Source: Burhinus oedicnemus
Taxonomy: Eukaryota > Chordata > Aves > Charadriiformes > Burhinidae
NCBI GenBank assembly: GCA_008921705.1
Contig: VFFE01007040.1
Coordinates: 94,725-158,724, forward strand
Reading direction: 5' to 3'
Length of the DNA stretch: 64,000 nucleotides
In this document: positions 39,301 through 50,600 of the stretch, one piece after another
Layout: each line of letters opens with the position of its first letter
How positions within the stretch are numbered: the first letter of the stretch is position 1
Position numbers and translations under genes: made by a program
The notes under the pieces: generated by a model
The model's database searches: none
Told to the model about the DNA's origin: nothing
The model's input: only the letters and a program-made list of their open reading frames with translations

Positions 39301-42300
39301 GTCCATGTCTACTGTAGGCTAGTATTTGGTATGCGTGCTAGAAGTATATACTTGCAGCCAATCTGTGTTAATTTAAACAACTTTTAAAATATGATTGAAG
39401 TCATTGACAAACAAAAATTAAGGTTGTTTTGAATTAATATTTTTTTTGAAAATACTGAGGATCAAAAGTCCACCTGGAACAGTATCCTGGCTCCAGTGGA
39501 GGGAAGAATTACAAGTCTAGCCAAAAGTAAGAGTAGGGCAAATATATAGGCTCTTTTTCTGAGATACTGCTCTCCCAAATTCCAGTCATTTTCATTTGTA
39601 TGTATTTGTGTACTAAGTAACTGCCAGTGGTTTTCATCTGCCATTTTGTCCAGTTTCTCCTTAAACTTGGATGAGCTTTTACATTCTGCAGTATCTGTGC
39701 CAAAGAGTTCAACAGTGTAAAAAACCAACTATTTCTTTTATTTACTCTGACTCTACTAGATTCATTTAGTGCTTCATCATTCTTTTTTTATGACAGAACA
39801 TGTTTAATCAGTCCCTGTGTGCTCTAATGGTGTTGCTTTCTGCTCTGTACTCTCTAAGCTGCCTCTGTTATAGATTGGGGACTCCAAATTTGGCTGAGTC
39901 ATTTCTTGTACAGGCACCATATTATATTCTCTGTGGTGTATTTTTACTCTTAAATATATGCTGTGTATGTGTTCACCTTTATATTGTTTTAGTAGTTTTT
40001 TGCTTTAATGCTTGTTGTTCTAATTTAAAACTCATTTTAAATAGATGTAGTCTTAAAGTAAATTTAAATTGATATAATTTTTAAAAATCTTACAGCTTAT
40101 ACACTGAGCAGCGATGCTTAAATAAAACTATCTTAATTAAGGTTTTGAAATATACATTAATTTGTTAGAATAGAATAGACTATTTCAGTTGGAAGTGACC
40201 GACAATGGTCATCTAGTCCAACTGTCTGATTAACTTAGGGCTGACCAGAAGTTAAAGCATGTTGTTACGGGCATTGTCCAAACGCCTCTTAAACACTGAC
40301 AGGCTTGGGGCATCGACCACCTCTCTAGGAAGCCTGTTCCAGTGTTTGACCAACCTGTCAGTAAAGGAATGCTTCCTAATGTCCAGTCTAAACCTCCCCT
40401 GCTGCAACTTCAAACCATTCCCACAGGTCCTATCACTGGATACCAGGGAGAAGAGACCAGCACCTCCCTCTCCACTTCCCCTCCTCAGGAAGCTGGAGAG
40501 AGCAATGAGGTGGCCCCTCAGCCTCCTTTTCTCCAAACTAGACAAGCCCAGAGCCCTTAGCTGCTCCTCACAGGACATTCCTTCCAGCCCTTTCACCAAC
40601 TTTGTTGCCTTCCTCTGGACACATTTAAGGACCTTCACACCATTCTTAAATTGCGGGGGCCAGGACTGCACACAGTACTCAAGGTGAGGCTGCACCAGTG
40701 CTGAATACGGCGGGATAACCACCTCTCTTGACCAGCTGGTTATGCTGTGTTTGATGCACCCCAGGATGCGGGTTGCCCTCTTGGCTGCCAGGGGATGCTG
40801 CTGACTTACATTGAGCCTGGTGTCGACCAGCACCCCCAGATCCCTTCTGCAGGCCTGCAAAACTGATAAAAACAAATAGTTAATCTTTCTCAGCTGCCTA
40901 TTTTTATACAGATTTCACATTAAACCTTGGCTTCTCTCTGTTCTTCGCACAGCTGTTAGACTCTGCTTAGATTTAATGAAGAGTTGCAGAATAGATAGTG
41001 GCCTTAGCTGCCTGAAATGTGTTCACAGGGTCTGGTTGCCATCTTGTGTCTCCATCCAGTTGCCTGAAGACAACTACATTACAAAGGTTTCCTCTTTCTG
41101 ACCAGGTCTTCAGACAGCTTTGAAGTCAGAAAATGGGAAATGTTAATCAATTTAAACCTACTGGGCTATTTGAGCTTAAGGATGAGCTGTCAGACGTAAC
41201 CAAGAGCTTTTTGTGTGCTCTTTTGTTACGTGTAAAGACACAATGATCTCATTTGTGCATGAGTACAGGCAGGTTGCTTTGCTTCTCTGTTGCATGTGGA
41301 CATCTTCATCCCCGTAGCATAGCTCAGATGTTTAATGGTTTTATGCTAGAAAAGGTCTTTTACTTTCAGACTTGTGTGTCTCCAATTTGTAGGGTTTTGG
41401 CATATGAAATTGTACTAATCTGTAGGACTTTTTGTAAACTGAGTAATAGTCTAGAAAACTAATTTAAATCAGACTCCCCATCTGCTCTTAATCTCATTAT
41501 TGTAATTACTATTTGAGTTTTATGTTCATAAAATCAAACACTGAAGCCCTGTGTAAAGTTGCATCCTACATACCGGTCAAGAATAGAGCACAGGGAGCTC
41601 CGAGGTGGGGGAGAATGTCCCTCCAGCCTCCCATTGCAGAAAAGATGAGAGCTGTTTGGATAATGACTTAGCACGCTGCATGGTATGCTACAAGATGCCA
41701 ACGGTAGGTTCTGTTTTTCTGGGAAGCTTCTGAAGTTCCAAAGCAAGTGAAAATAGTAAATTGAAAGTAATGATTGTGCATTATTAATGGTAAATTGAAG
41801 GCAATAAAAAGAGTTATTTGGAGAATAGCTTCACCTGGAGTCTATTATCTAAGGATTCACACTTGATAAAGCATAGCAACTTTTCATGCTACAGTATTTC
41901 ATGTTCTGTCTTTTTCCTTTGTTTTAATTATATTTATATTGCATAGAGTGCATCTTCCAAAAAAGAGCAACAAATTATTCTGTTTCCGTTGCTTATCACA
42001 TACGAGATTTCAGGCATCATGATGACTTTTCAGTTCTTTCACAGGAGAGAAACTTAAATTCATTGGTCTAAAATTATTTATGTACAATAAAGACCTTTCT
42101 TCTAAAAGAATTTGTTGTTATTTCAAAGGAATTTCTTTCTTCTGAAGCTAGTGGCAGATTTCTCATCCACTTCAATGCAAGGAGCTACCTGGTAGTTCCT
42201 TACGAACTCTGTGTTCCTCTACATGCAAGTGTAATATTGATTTCTCCAAATAAGATGCCAAACCTTGGGAGTCTGGCAATGCCATGCATTCAAGAGAAAA

Positions 42301-43860
42301 TTATGTATCTGTTCTGATCAGAAGGTCCTGTTTCTGGTTTGACTACCTGTATAGGGAAACTGGACAGAGTAGTCTTCCACATCAGATGGTCCATGTTAAA
42401 TTGCGGGCATGATCTCTCAGGGTGTATGTGTCTGAGTAGGTAAGATTTTTACTAGTACATTTGATTGTCTGGACTAACAGATCATTGTTATGTTTAATCT
42501 TTCTGGAAAAAATAATTAACCTGCAAATTGACACTGTTACATGTTACTAAGAAATGGTTGTGGAAACTTCGTGGGACAGAGAATTGGATTATAAGCAAGA
42601 AGTGCCTGTTGCTGTGGTGCTCATGGTGGCAGCAGTGGGCTCAAGGAGTGGATGAAGCCCATTGCACATGAACATGAGGAGGCAAAGCTCTGCACTGTTT
42701 TAGCTTGAACGAAAACAGAGAGACAAGAAAGCTTTAAATGGTGTCCTGAAAAGAATCGGGGTTAAATGTTTTGTTATACTAACTAGATTTAAAATTACTT
42801 CATTTCAGCTGTCAAGTGTCAGTGCCAAATCTTGGTATACAGTAGTCACGTCATGTGATCACACAACAGTAGTAGTTAAATTGGTCTTAAGGGGTACCGA
42901 ATCACTGGGTCATAGGCTCTTTATTACTCATTTTTTACAGAAAATGAAAGAGAGGCTAAACAAATTTTTTTAAACTGAGAAATTGTTTTGTAAATGTAGC
43001 ACAATTTGATTATTCGTAACTTGATAGGATGCATTCATTGAAAACTGACTATTGTCTACTCCTCCTTTGGCTGGTTTTATTGCTGTATGTATTTGTTTTA
43101 TTGCACTTCTTGAAGTAAGACACCTAAGCTGATTAAAACAACACTGCATTTCAAGGAACCTAGGAAAGACATGTCAAAATTAACTGAAATAGAATTTAAA
43201 GTATTCTGTAGTGTTATGTGTAAAGCTATAGATAAGATTTTGAAGAGAATATCTGCTCTCACGTATCAAGTAACCACATTTTTCTAAGGCATCCAGGATG
43301 TCTCACAGAGGTAGCAGCTCTGTGTTCCAAGTCTTTTAAAATAGAAGTTGTATTTTTCTGAAAATCTCATCCTTGCCGTGAGTGCTGAAACTCTGGAAAA
43401 ATCTGGTTGAGTCTGAGAATGTTGCCTGTCATATTAATAGGTGAAAGGTAACACAGCATACTACTAAAAGTGACCAAAATATAATATATTCTGCTCTGAC
43501 CTTCCTCAGGGTGTCATTCTTGATATGGAGGTAGATGGTGTGGTCCATTCTGCACTGGGGCTGAGAACCTGTGAAAAGTCTATAAAGCTGTTTATTTAAT
43601 CCTAGCCAGGTTGTTAAGCGTCCTTATTCCTTAATTTCCTGCAGGTCCAATATTTATATTAATGTACTAGAGCCTGTTAAAGAGATACCTTTACATATTC
43701 TGACATATGCAAAGTGTGTATCCCTGTTGTTAATCCATACAGAATACTCATCTTGCTTTCAAGGTCACACTGTGCAGTTAGAACAGTCATGATATGTTCT
43801 AGTTGATGGATGTATATGGTAGTTAGTTTTTAATTACTTCGGATTTTTCTTTCTTTGTAG
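33362..43860. other. NBAS intron before the terminal exon
   Basis: A 10.5 kb intron with donor gtatga and acceptor ttctttgtag. Apart from the antisense CR1 at 40.2-40.9 kb it is AT-rich sequence with short T, TG and A tracts. I examined the longer open frames (for example near 34.6, 38.3, 38.7 and 39.8 kb) and found none with splice support or a recognisable product. Confidence 0.75.
40166..40862 (-). mobile_element. CR1 LINE 3' end, antisense, with ATTCT-type tail
   Basis: The forward strand starts with tagaatagaatagac, the reverse complement of an (ATTCT)n CR1 tail, followed by atggtcatctagtccaactg. The reverse strand is open from 40875 to 40252 (207 codons) and shows the CR1 C-terminal region: ACRRDLGVLVDTRLNVSQQH, the PHLEYCVQSWPPQFK segment, [20 protein letters not shown] and [12 protein letters not shown]. 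The match stops abruptly near 40862 at a 5' truncation. The open frame suggests a fairly young insertion. The forward frames across it are shadows. Confidence 0.9.
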
Positions 43861-44136
43861 GTTGATGATTCCACTTGTGATGCTGAAATACTTTCCTTGC
43901 TCCTCAATGCCAAGTTAGTGGTGAGGTGCATATCTACTGCCTTCTATCCTCGCCTTATTGACCACTTACTGGCCAACCAGGGAGAAGGAGGCTGGGACGT
44001 AGAGGAAATAGCAAAACAACTGAAAGAAGCAGGGTTCAATGTAGAGGCCGGGTCCCTCTTGATGTCTCATCGTGGGACTCATCCTGCACTCAGGACTTTT
44101 ACTGCTTCCCTCCAGGCTATTCAGCATTGGGTCTAA
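43861..44136 (+). CDS. NBAS: NBAS terminal coding exon (C-terminus and stop)
   Basis: This is the last coding exon: acceptor ttctttctttgtag, 91 codons, then TAA at 44134-44136. It begins VDDSTCDAEILSLLLNAKLV, has a central CISTAFYPRLIDHLL segment, and ends with the recognisable NBAS terminus containing SHRGTHPALRTFTASLQ and finishing AIQHWV. The in-frame ATG at 43897 is internal and is not a translation start. Phase 0 continues directly from the exon at 33361. Codon use is plainly coding: the exon is more GC-rich than the flanking intron and retains third-position variation typical of a conserved protein. No frameshift or internal stop is seen in any of the four exons, which suggests an intact gene. 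The reverse-strand frame over this interval is a shadow. Confidence 0.95.
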   Translation, partial: VDDSTCDAEILSLLLNAKLVVRCISTAFYPRLIDHLLANQGEGGWDVEEIAKQLKEAGFNVEAGSLLMSHRGTHPALRTFTASLQAIQHWV

Positions 44137-44640
44137 AAATGTTGGATTTATGCATTTGTCTGCCTTTTTGCTGGAGATCTTACACAAAAGGGAGTAATTG
44201 TTGTTCTAGTGAAGTAACAAAAGTTATTACCTATGTTTTGTAGAAAATACAAACAGCACACTTACAGTCAATTCCCATACACTTTTAATCATTTAAAAAA
44301 ATTACTGGTGCGGACCATATCATTCTGTTATATGACTAGCAAAGCATTGAATCTAATAATCCTTTTCAGATCAAAGTGTTAAATGATTACATTTTGTGAC
44401 ATATAAATGACACATTAGTAAGATGGCCGGTTATATACAATTTGTATTAATTTCTGTAAGTAATTTGCTCTTGTCATAATGTAAAACTAATGTAAAAATA
44501 CAATTATAAAGATATATGGAGGGAAAAAAAGGCACAATGAAGAGTAATTTCTGAGAATTTAAGAACCTTAAAATTTGGTATTGTGCAATGTTGTTACCAC
44601 AGCTTTTGTTTGCAATAAATAAAATATTTTACATTTATTA
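44137..44640 (+). other. NBAS: NBAS 3' untranslated region
   Basis: About 500 AT-rich bases follow the NBAS stop and end at a canonical poly(A) signal cluster. The segment has no coding potential. The end is inferred from the signal position plus the usual 10-30 base spacing, so it is accurate only to about 20 bases. Confidence 0.7.
44614..44623 (+). promoter_or_regulatory. Overlapping AATAAA polyadenylation signals of NBAS
   Basis: Two overlapping AATAAA hexamers (44614-44619 and 44618-44623) lie about 480 bases after the NBAS stop. A T-rich, pyrimidine-rich stretch follows (about 44645-44665), as expected of a downstream cleavage element. This is the first signal of this quality after the stop codon. 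Confidence 0.75.
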
Positions 44641-45120
44641 TAGTCTCTTTTTTCCTCCTTTTAGACAGATAAAAATATTTTCTTTCTTCAGCTGCTTTTT
44701 GTGAAATTCCCATCTCTCCTCAGTGATGTTTATTCATAAAGACAAGCTGAACTTTTCTGTACTTGCAGTCAGTTCTAGTCTTTGAGGTATATTCCTCTGC
44801 AATTTGGGAAGCCCCATCTCAAGTCCTAAACATGTGAATGCACTTTCAAACTATTTTAGTTATATTTCTCCTGAGTTGTGAAAAATTAAGTAAGTGTGTT
44901 TTTTCCAAATGCTGTTCTGTCTTAATAAAGCAAAGCATTTCTGATTGTTTTCTTAGGTTTTTTAACAAGGGGACCGTCTGTTTATTAGAGTGCATTACCA
45001 GGTTTTGGTGGTTTTATTTGTTTATAGCAATTTGTTGTTAAAATTAACCTGTAAATATTTTGTCTAATTTTGTGTTTGGATCCAATTTTGATTAAATAAT
45101 GTGCAGAAACTGTACACACG
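44641..45120. other. Intergenic sequence just downstream of NBAS
   Basis: AT-rich and T-rich sequence after the NBAS poly(A) site. No gene or repeat was recognised. Confidence 0.5.
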
Positions 45121-45122
45121 AT

Positions 45123-45490
45123 ACGATCATAGGATAACACAGGTTTGAAGCACTCTGTAAAGGTAACGTAGTCCAACCTCCTCCTCCAGGCAGAGTTCCT
45201 TTAGTGGTTGGGCAGGTTGCACAGGGCTGTATTCACTTGGGTCTTGAAAACCTCCAAGGATGGATGTCCCACTGCTTGGCTGTCCCCATGTTGAAAAACT
45301 TTTTACGTATATCCTCTTGTTTGAACCTGTCTCATTACAGCTTCTGCCAGTTGTCTCTCATCCACCACGCGTGGGTCCATTGTCTTGATAACTTTCTTGT
45401 AGGTATTGGGAGCCACCCACAGCCTTCTCTCCTCAAAAGAAACAAAACTCAAGAAGAAGAAAAACATTCTAGTGCAGTGATTGCAGTTCA
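45123..45490 (-). mobile_element. Old CR1 LINE 3' tail, antisense
   Basis: The forward strand reads gatcataggataacacaggt, then acgtagtccaacctcctcct, then ctccaaggatggatgtccca and gcttctgccagttgtctctc, in the order of a reversed CR1 3' end. The tail repeat is degraded. The right edge (about 45450-45500) is uncertain. Confidence 0.75.
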
Positions 45491-47425
45491 TAGGTCACTT
45501 AGCTGACTGTACCATGCCCACAGTACAGGCACTGGTAATGGATTCCATTAACACTGGTTAACATTCAGTCAAAATGTGGCAACAGAGGGATCCAGTTCCG
45601 GTGGGGTTGCTCTGCCTCACTAGTAACACTCTTACCTCAGCTTTCTGCTGTTTGGCATAGCCAGCCCCTTCATTATGCGATATAGTAGCAAGCTGACTAT
45701 TATTGAGACAGTAGTTTCCAAAATCCCCCTTTTTCCTAAACGTCAGCCTAGATCATGAAGAATGAAGAAGAGTGGGTTAAAAGCTTGAAGTAGCTGTTTC
45801 ATTACCAATTTGTATTACTGAGTTCTTTCCTAGGCTTCAGGATTTAGAAACGGGTGATGATATTTGGGGAACCAAAACTGACTCTCTTAGAATCATCTTT
45901 GACTTGGGATCTGCTTTTACTGACAGTGAAAATTGGTCAGATGTTAACCTTACTTCCCACCTTATGTAGGATTTTTAACAATGCTTTAATTCTTCAGATT
46001 ATTAATTTATTTTTTGTACTTGCTGGTCCCAGCTGTCCTTCAGTGTTTTACAGAAGGTTCTCTCATCCATGTATCTGACAGACCTATCAAATTTAAATTT
46101 ATTATCATTCAGCTATATTGCCTTAATTCTGTTTTTGTATGTTAGCAGTCCCAAGAGCCCCAGACTAGTAAAGCAAAGTATATTGGAATTGCAGAGAAAA
46201 GAAAAATGAAAAAAAGGTAATGTAACTGGAAATCAGTAAATGCAGGCAAACCAGAAGGCATACCTCCGGCAAGAAAACCTTGGATTATGCTGCAGAAGGT
46301 ATTTCTGTACTTTACGATGGAGCTTTTTGGTCTGTCTGCATGTTTTGTTCTCAGGCTAGTAAGTTCAGTGTGAGTTTTTCTGACCATTCTCATTCAGGAT
46401 CATGAAAAGTTTGTGTTTACTGTCACTTTAGAGCTGAGCTGTAGATAAAGCTCTAATGAGTGTTATTGATCTTCTGTCCATTTTCTGTTTTGCTGGCATT
46501 ACAAATCCATGATAAATGGTTTCCTTGCGGCCAGGACTACTCTTGATTTGTTCTGTATTCAAAACTTTTTATCTATAAGGAACAGTTTTAGTATATACAT
46601 CCAAAGTGATCAGCCCAGATGTATGTTCCAAATAAAATAAAGTTTAAGGAAAAAAAAAAAAGTGAAGGAAGATGCACATAACAAGGATATGTTTATCCCA
46701 GTGCCAGCGTTTTGGTGTCTTCTGTATGGTAGAATAACATTTGAGAGACTGGGAGTGACCAAGATACACTAGCAAATGTTATTGTGGTGAGTTTGGGTTT
46801 TGAGTATTTTTGTATTGTATTTAAGGTTTAGAAACTCACTCACCTTGGTATTATTAATAGTACTTAGAGGGGGAAAAAAAAAAATCACAAAAGTGCTGAA
46901 CTGGCACTTGAGGCAGTTCAGTTTTGTCAGTTTGTTTGATTTGCAGTTGGCATCCGTTCAGAATACAGCGTGAGCTGCCTTTTTTTTTTTTACCCAAAAC
47001 ACGTTCTTGCTCTGGAGATGCTTGTGCTCCCTGAAGAAGGTGAATAGAGTTCAGTTGTGTCTCCAGGAGCAATGCTTCCTAGGGCAATTAATCCTCTTTT
47101 GCCTGAAAACCACTGATAGTGTTTGCATCTTTGAGGAGCTTTTTGCTGCCTGATAGATGTACCAAAGCAGCAAAATACATCACCTTTCTTTTGGATAAGT
47201 AGAACCAGAGATTAGGAAAGAAAGATCATAACTCGCAATTTCTTTCTCTGCTGGAAATTCTAAGTGGAGACAGTATGTCATTGCAACAGATGTAGAGTAG
47301 ACACTTTTGTATTTATAAATACAGCAGTGCAATTCAGTGAGTGGGGTGGCTACATATGATTTGGATGTTTTCCTTGCATAATGATTCTTTCTGTGATTTA
47401 TTCTTTTTGACGTTCTGCGCTGTTA
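45491..47425. other. Intergenic sequence with an A-tailed segment
   Basis: No supported gene. At 46631-46661 tandem AATAAA motifs are followed by a 12-base A run, which looks like a retrotransposed or abandoned mRNA 3' end. Short A or T tracts lie at about 46870 and 46980. Confidence 0.4.
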
Positions 47426-47625
47426 ATCATAGAATCGCCTAGGTTGGAAAGGATCGTTAAGGTCATTGAGTCCAACCATTAACCTAACACTACCAAAACC
47501 GCCGCTAAACCATGTCCCTCAGCACTATGTCTACCCATCTTCTAAATACCTTCAGGGATGGTGATTCAACTGCTTCGCTGGGCAGCCTGTCCCAATGCTT
47601 GCTAACACTCTTTGAGAGGATGGCC
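47426..47625 (-). mobile_element. Short CR1 LINE 3' tail, antisense
   Basis: The forward strand begins atcatagaatcgcctaggtt and continues with gagtccaaccattaacctaa, aaaccatgtccctcagcac, ccttcagggatggtgattca and ctgggcagcctgtcccaatg, a standard reversed CR1 tail. It is truncated at about 200 bases. Confidence 0.88.
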
Positions 47626-50600
47626 ATAGAATATGGATACCTTCATCGTAGGGGTAAAACTTCTGCACTTGCAAACACACAATAATTTTTCAAGCCTGTT
47701 TTATTTACCATCATCTGGGCAAGTATTCTGTGCAAGGTCAGATTTCATGAAACAGTACGCAGACAGTAATGTGCCCATGTTACCCACAAAACAGGGGTGA
47801 AATCTTGGGCCATTTACTCCTGAAAATGATGATAGGTTACCACCCAGCCAGCTTTTCTTGCAAAGAATGTGTTGCTTATGCAGAAGCCCAGGATGACAGC
47901 AAACCATGTAGGAACTGAAGATTTTACCTGCTTTTGCCTGTAGCAAGTGAGTGAGTTCTGAAGAAGAAAGCTCTGGCTGGAGAGAAAATCAAGGGCAGGG
48001 CAACATCAAACAGCCACAGCAACTGAAGTAAGTGAAAAGGAGGGCAAAGGCAAGGATTTTGCTAGGGTTATATTTCACTGCAAAATACACAGCAAGTAAC
48101 ATCTAACACCTTGCTGGCTTATCGTACTGATTGATGGTAGACTGAGAGATTCTGAAGGAAGGGAATGAACACAAAACTAGAAGTGTTCCACCTTCAAAAT
48201 GGATTTATTATTGTAGCACTGCCCACCATGTCTGCCACATTTCCTACTTAAAAATTTCCAGGCTCCTGAAGAGAGTACACGTTTCCAGTAAAACCCTGAG
48301 ACTTGTCTCACTTCCAAGGTTGTAAGACTTGATCCGTATGCCCAACTTGTCATAAACTTTTCTGTTAACCAGAAGAGCCACCTGCATTATTTGCGTGTTT
48401 TCATCTTTCCTTTGTTTCAAATTTTGTCCCTACTTCTTATATCAGAAAAAACCTGAAAAACTAAATCACTGTTCGCTCTTCCTGTTTTTATGAACTTCTA
48501 ATATACTCAGTCTTAACTGTGTCTTTTCCAACCTGTTGAGTCCTAGTGTGCTTTATTTATCTCTGTATCTTTTTCTGGGTATTTTTTGAGACATGGAAGG
48601 GAGGAGCAAAGCCATGCCTTGTATCAAGTGTTTTGGACACACCAAAGGTTCATCTAGTAGCATAAAAATGCTTTTCAATTTGATTATTTAACTGTTACTG
48701 AGCACTTGAGGTAGTGTTTCCATAGCATTATTTGGTTTGACCCTGAGCTATCTTTCTATATTGGTAGCAGGCATCTGACATTACATTACTTTATATGTTT
48801 TTATAGTTTATTTTAAGATTATTTTTCTCATGTACATCATTGTAGTTAAAGATCAAAGTCCATTTACCAGTTGATCACCCAGACAGTACGTTTCACAAAG
48901 GCTTTCAACAGTTTTTCCACCAGCCCTTGTTCTTACTCAAAAATTTGTCTTCATCAACACTCTGACACCTTTACTATTGGTCCTCTTATGTAGACAGAAA
49001 ATAGTAAACTTGAGTCTCTTTAGCAGCTGCCTGCACTTGAACACAGGTACCTCATTTTGCTGAACATGAGGCATGTATATAAAAGCAGAAGAGCAGATAA
49101 AGGTCCTGTGGTTAGAAACAGGGTCTTTCTTTTAGCTTGGTTAGATCAGATGCTGACATGGTTCCATTCTGCACAAGAGCTTAGTGCCTTAAACTTCTGT
49201 ATGTGTGTCCTCAGTGATGCTCTGTTGCACTAGGTGGAGATGGAGTACTGAGTTTCCAGAGTGAATAAGCCTCCCATCGTAGAGCAGGAAGACTTTAGAA
49301 ACATGGTTACAGAGCCTCGTCTTTCCATAATGCTTAGGAGAGTTGTTTTTTAACTACAACCAGTATTTTCAGTCAGTAATTATAACAGCAAAGACTTCAT
49401 GGAAAAAAAATAAAAAATCGCTCTCCAAACCTCTCTGACTACTGTGACATTCAGAAACATGAAAATCTTATTTACTTTGATTTCTTCCTATAGTGATAAA
49501 TTTCACCTGTCATTTTTCTTCACCTGCTTTGGGATGGGCTAACAAAGGGGATGGCTCAGTGCTCATGCTAATGACTGTGCTATTTGAACAAAGCGGGGTA
49601 TTTTATCATGTTGACTGAACCTTCATAGGATACACTAAGCTGTGCAAACAGAAGATAAAGTCTGAGGTTATGTCCAGCTCAGTCATAGCTAGATTCGACA
49701 GCCCGGTCAGCATTTCTACCTAAAAAGAGAGACCGTGCTTTCTGAAGCTGCCTGGGAGCGGAGGGCAGAGACCCCAACAGCTTCCCTGTTGCACGGCCAT
49801 GTCGGTACCAAACCTGAGCTTCCTGCATCGCTTATCAATGGCAGGTACATGACAGTTAGTAGAAATTTTTTATTTATAATCAGTTTATATGTGGTTGTTA
49901 CTGAAATAGCTGTAGAAGCTGAAACATCTGATCTAGTCACCGGTCAGCATGCCTAATTCCCACAAAGCTGAGTATTAAACCGAGTTTCATTCTTCTGAAG
50001 ATATGAAATGCTAAAACGTTTCCTGATAACAGTTGGTGCAAGTCAGCCTCTTTTCTCAAGGCACAAAGGTAATAAGATACTAGACCTGGTGCACTGTTTG
50101 TGAGGAAAAAGAGGGAAACAATTAGTTAGCAGTAATCTCTGAAGGAAATAAGACTTACTGGTGAAAGTCAGTATATATAAACCTTAACATAGAAAATGTG
50201 ATTATCATTGAAACTGAATTGTCTACTTAACGTGTATTCCTCTCTCTCTGAACTCAGCATCTTCTGCCAAGCTGTGCTGACACCCTGTCGCTGAATGTCC
50301 TCTTAGTTTGCCCTCCTAGGCTTCCCTTGCTTGCAGGTCACAGTAACGGGGGAACCAGCTTCACGCCGAGCTCTGGTTTGTTGTCCAATGTCCTTCACAA
50401 CCCAGGTACAGAAAACTGCATGACGTCCTTTTTCTGCGAGAATCTTTATCTACGTAATATGCATGTAAAATATTTATTCTAATGAGCAAAGCAGATGTAT
50501 GCTGTTTAAAAATAAAAAGTAATGCTTGAAAACAAATAAGCAGAAGGAGTTTAGTCTAAATGGGAGAACAATACAGAACACAAACTGCGAATGAAACCGG

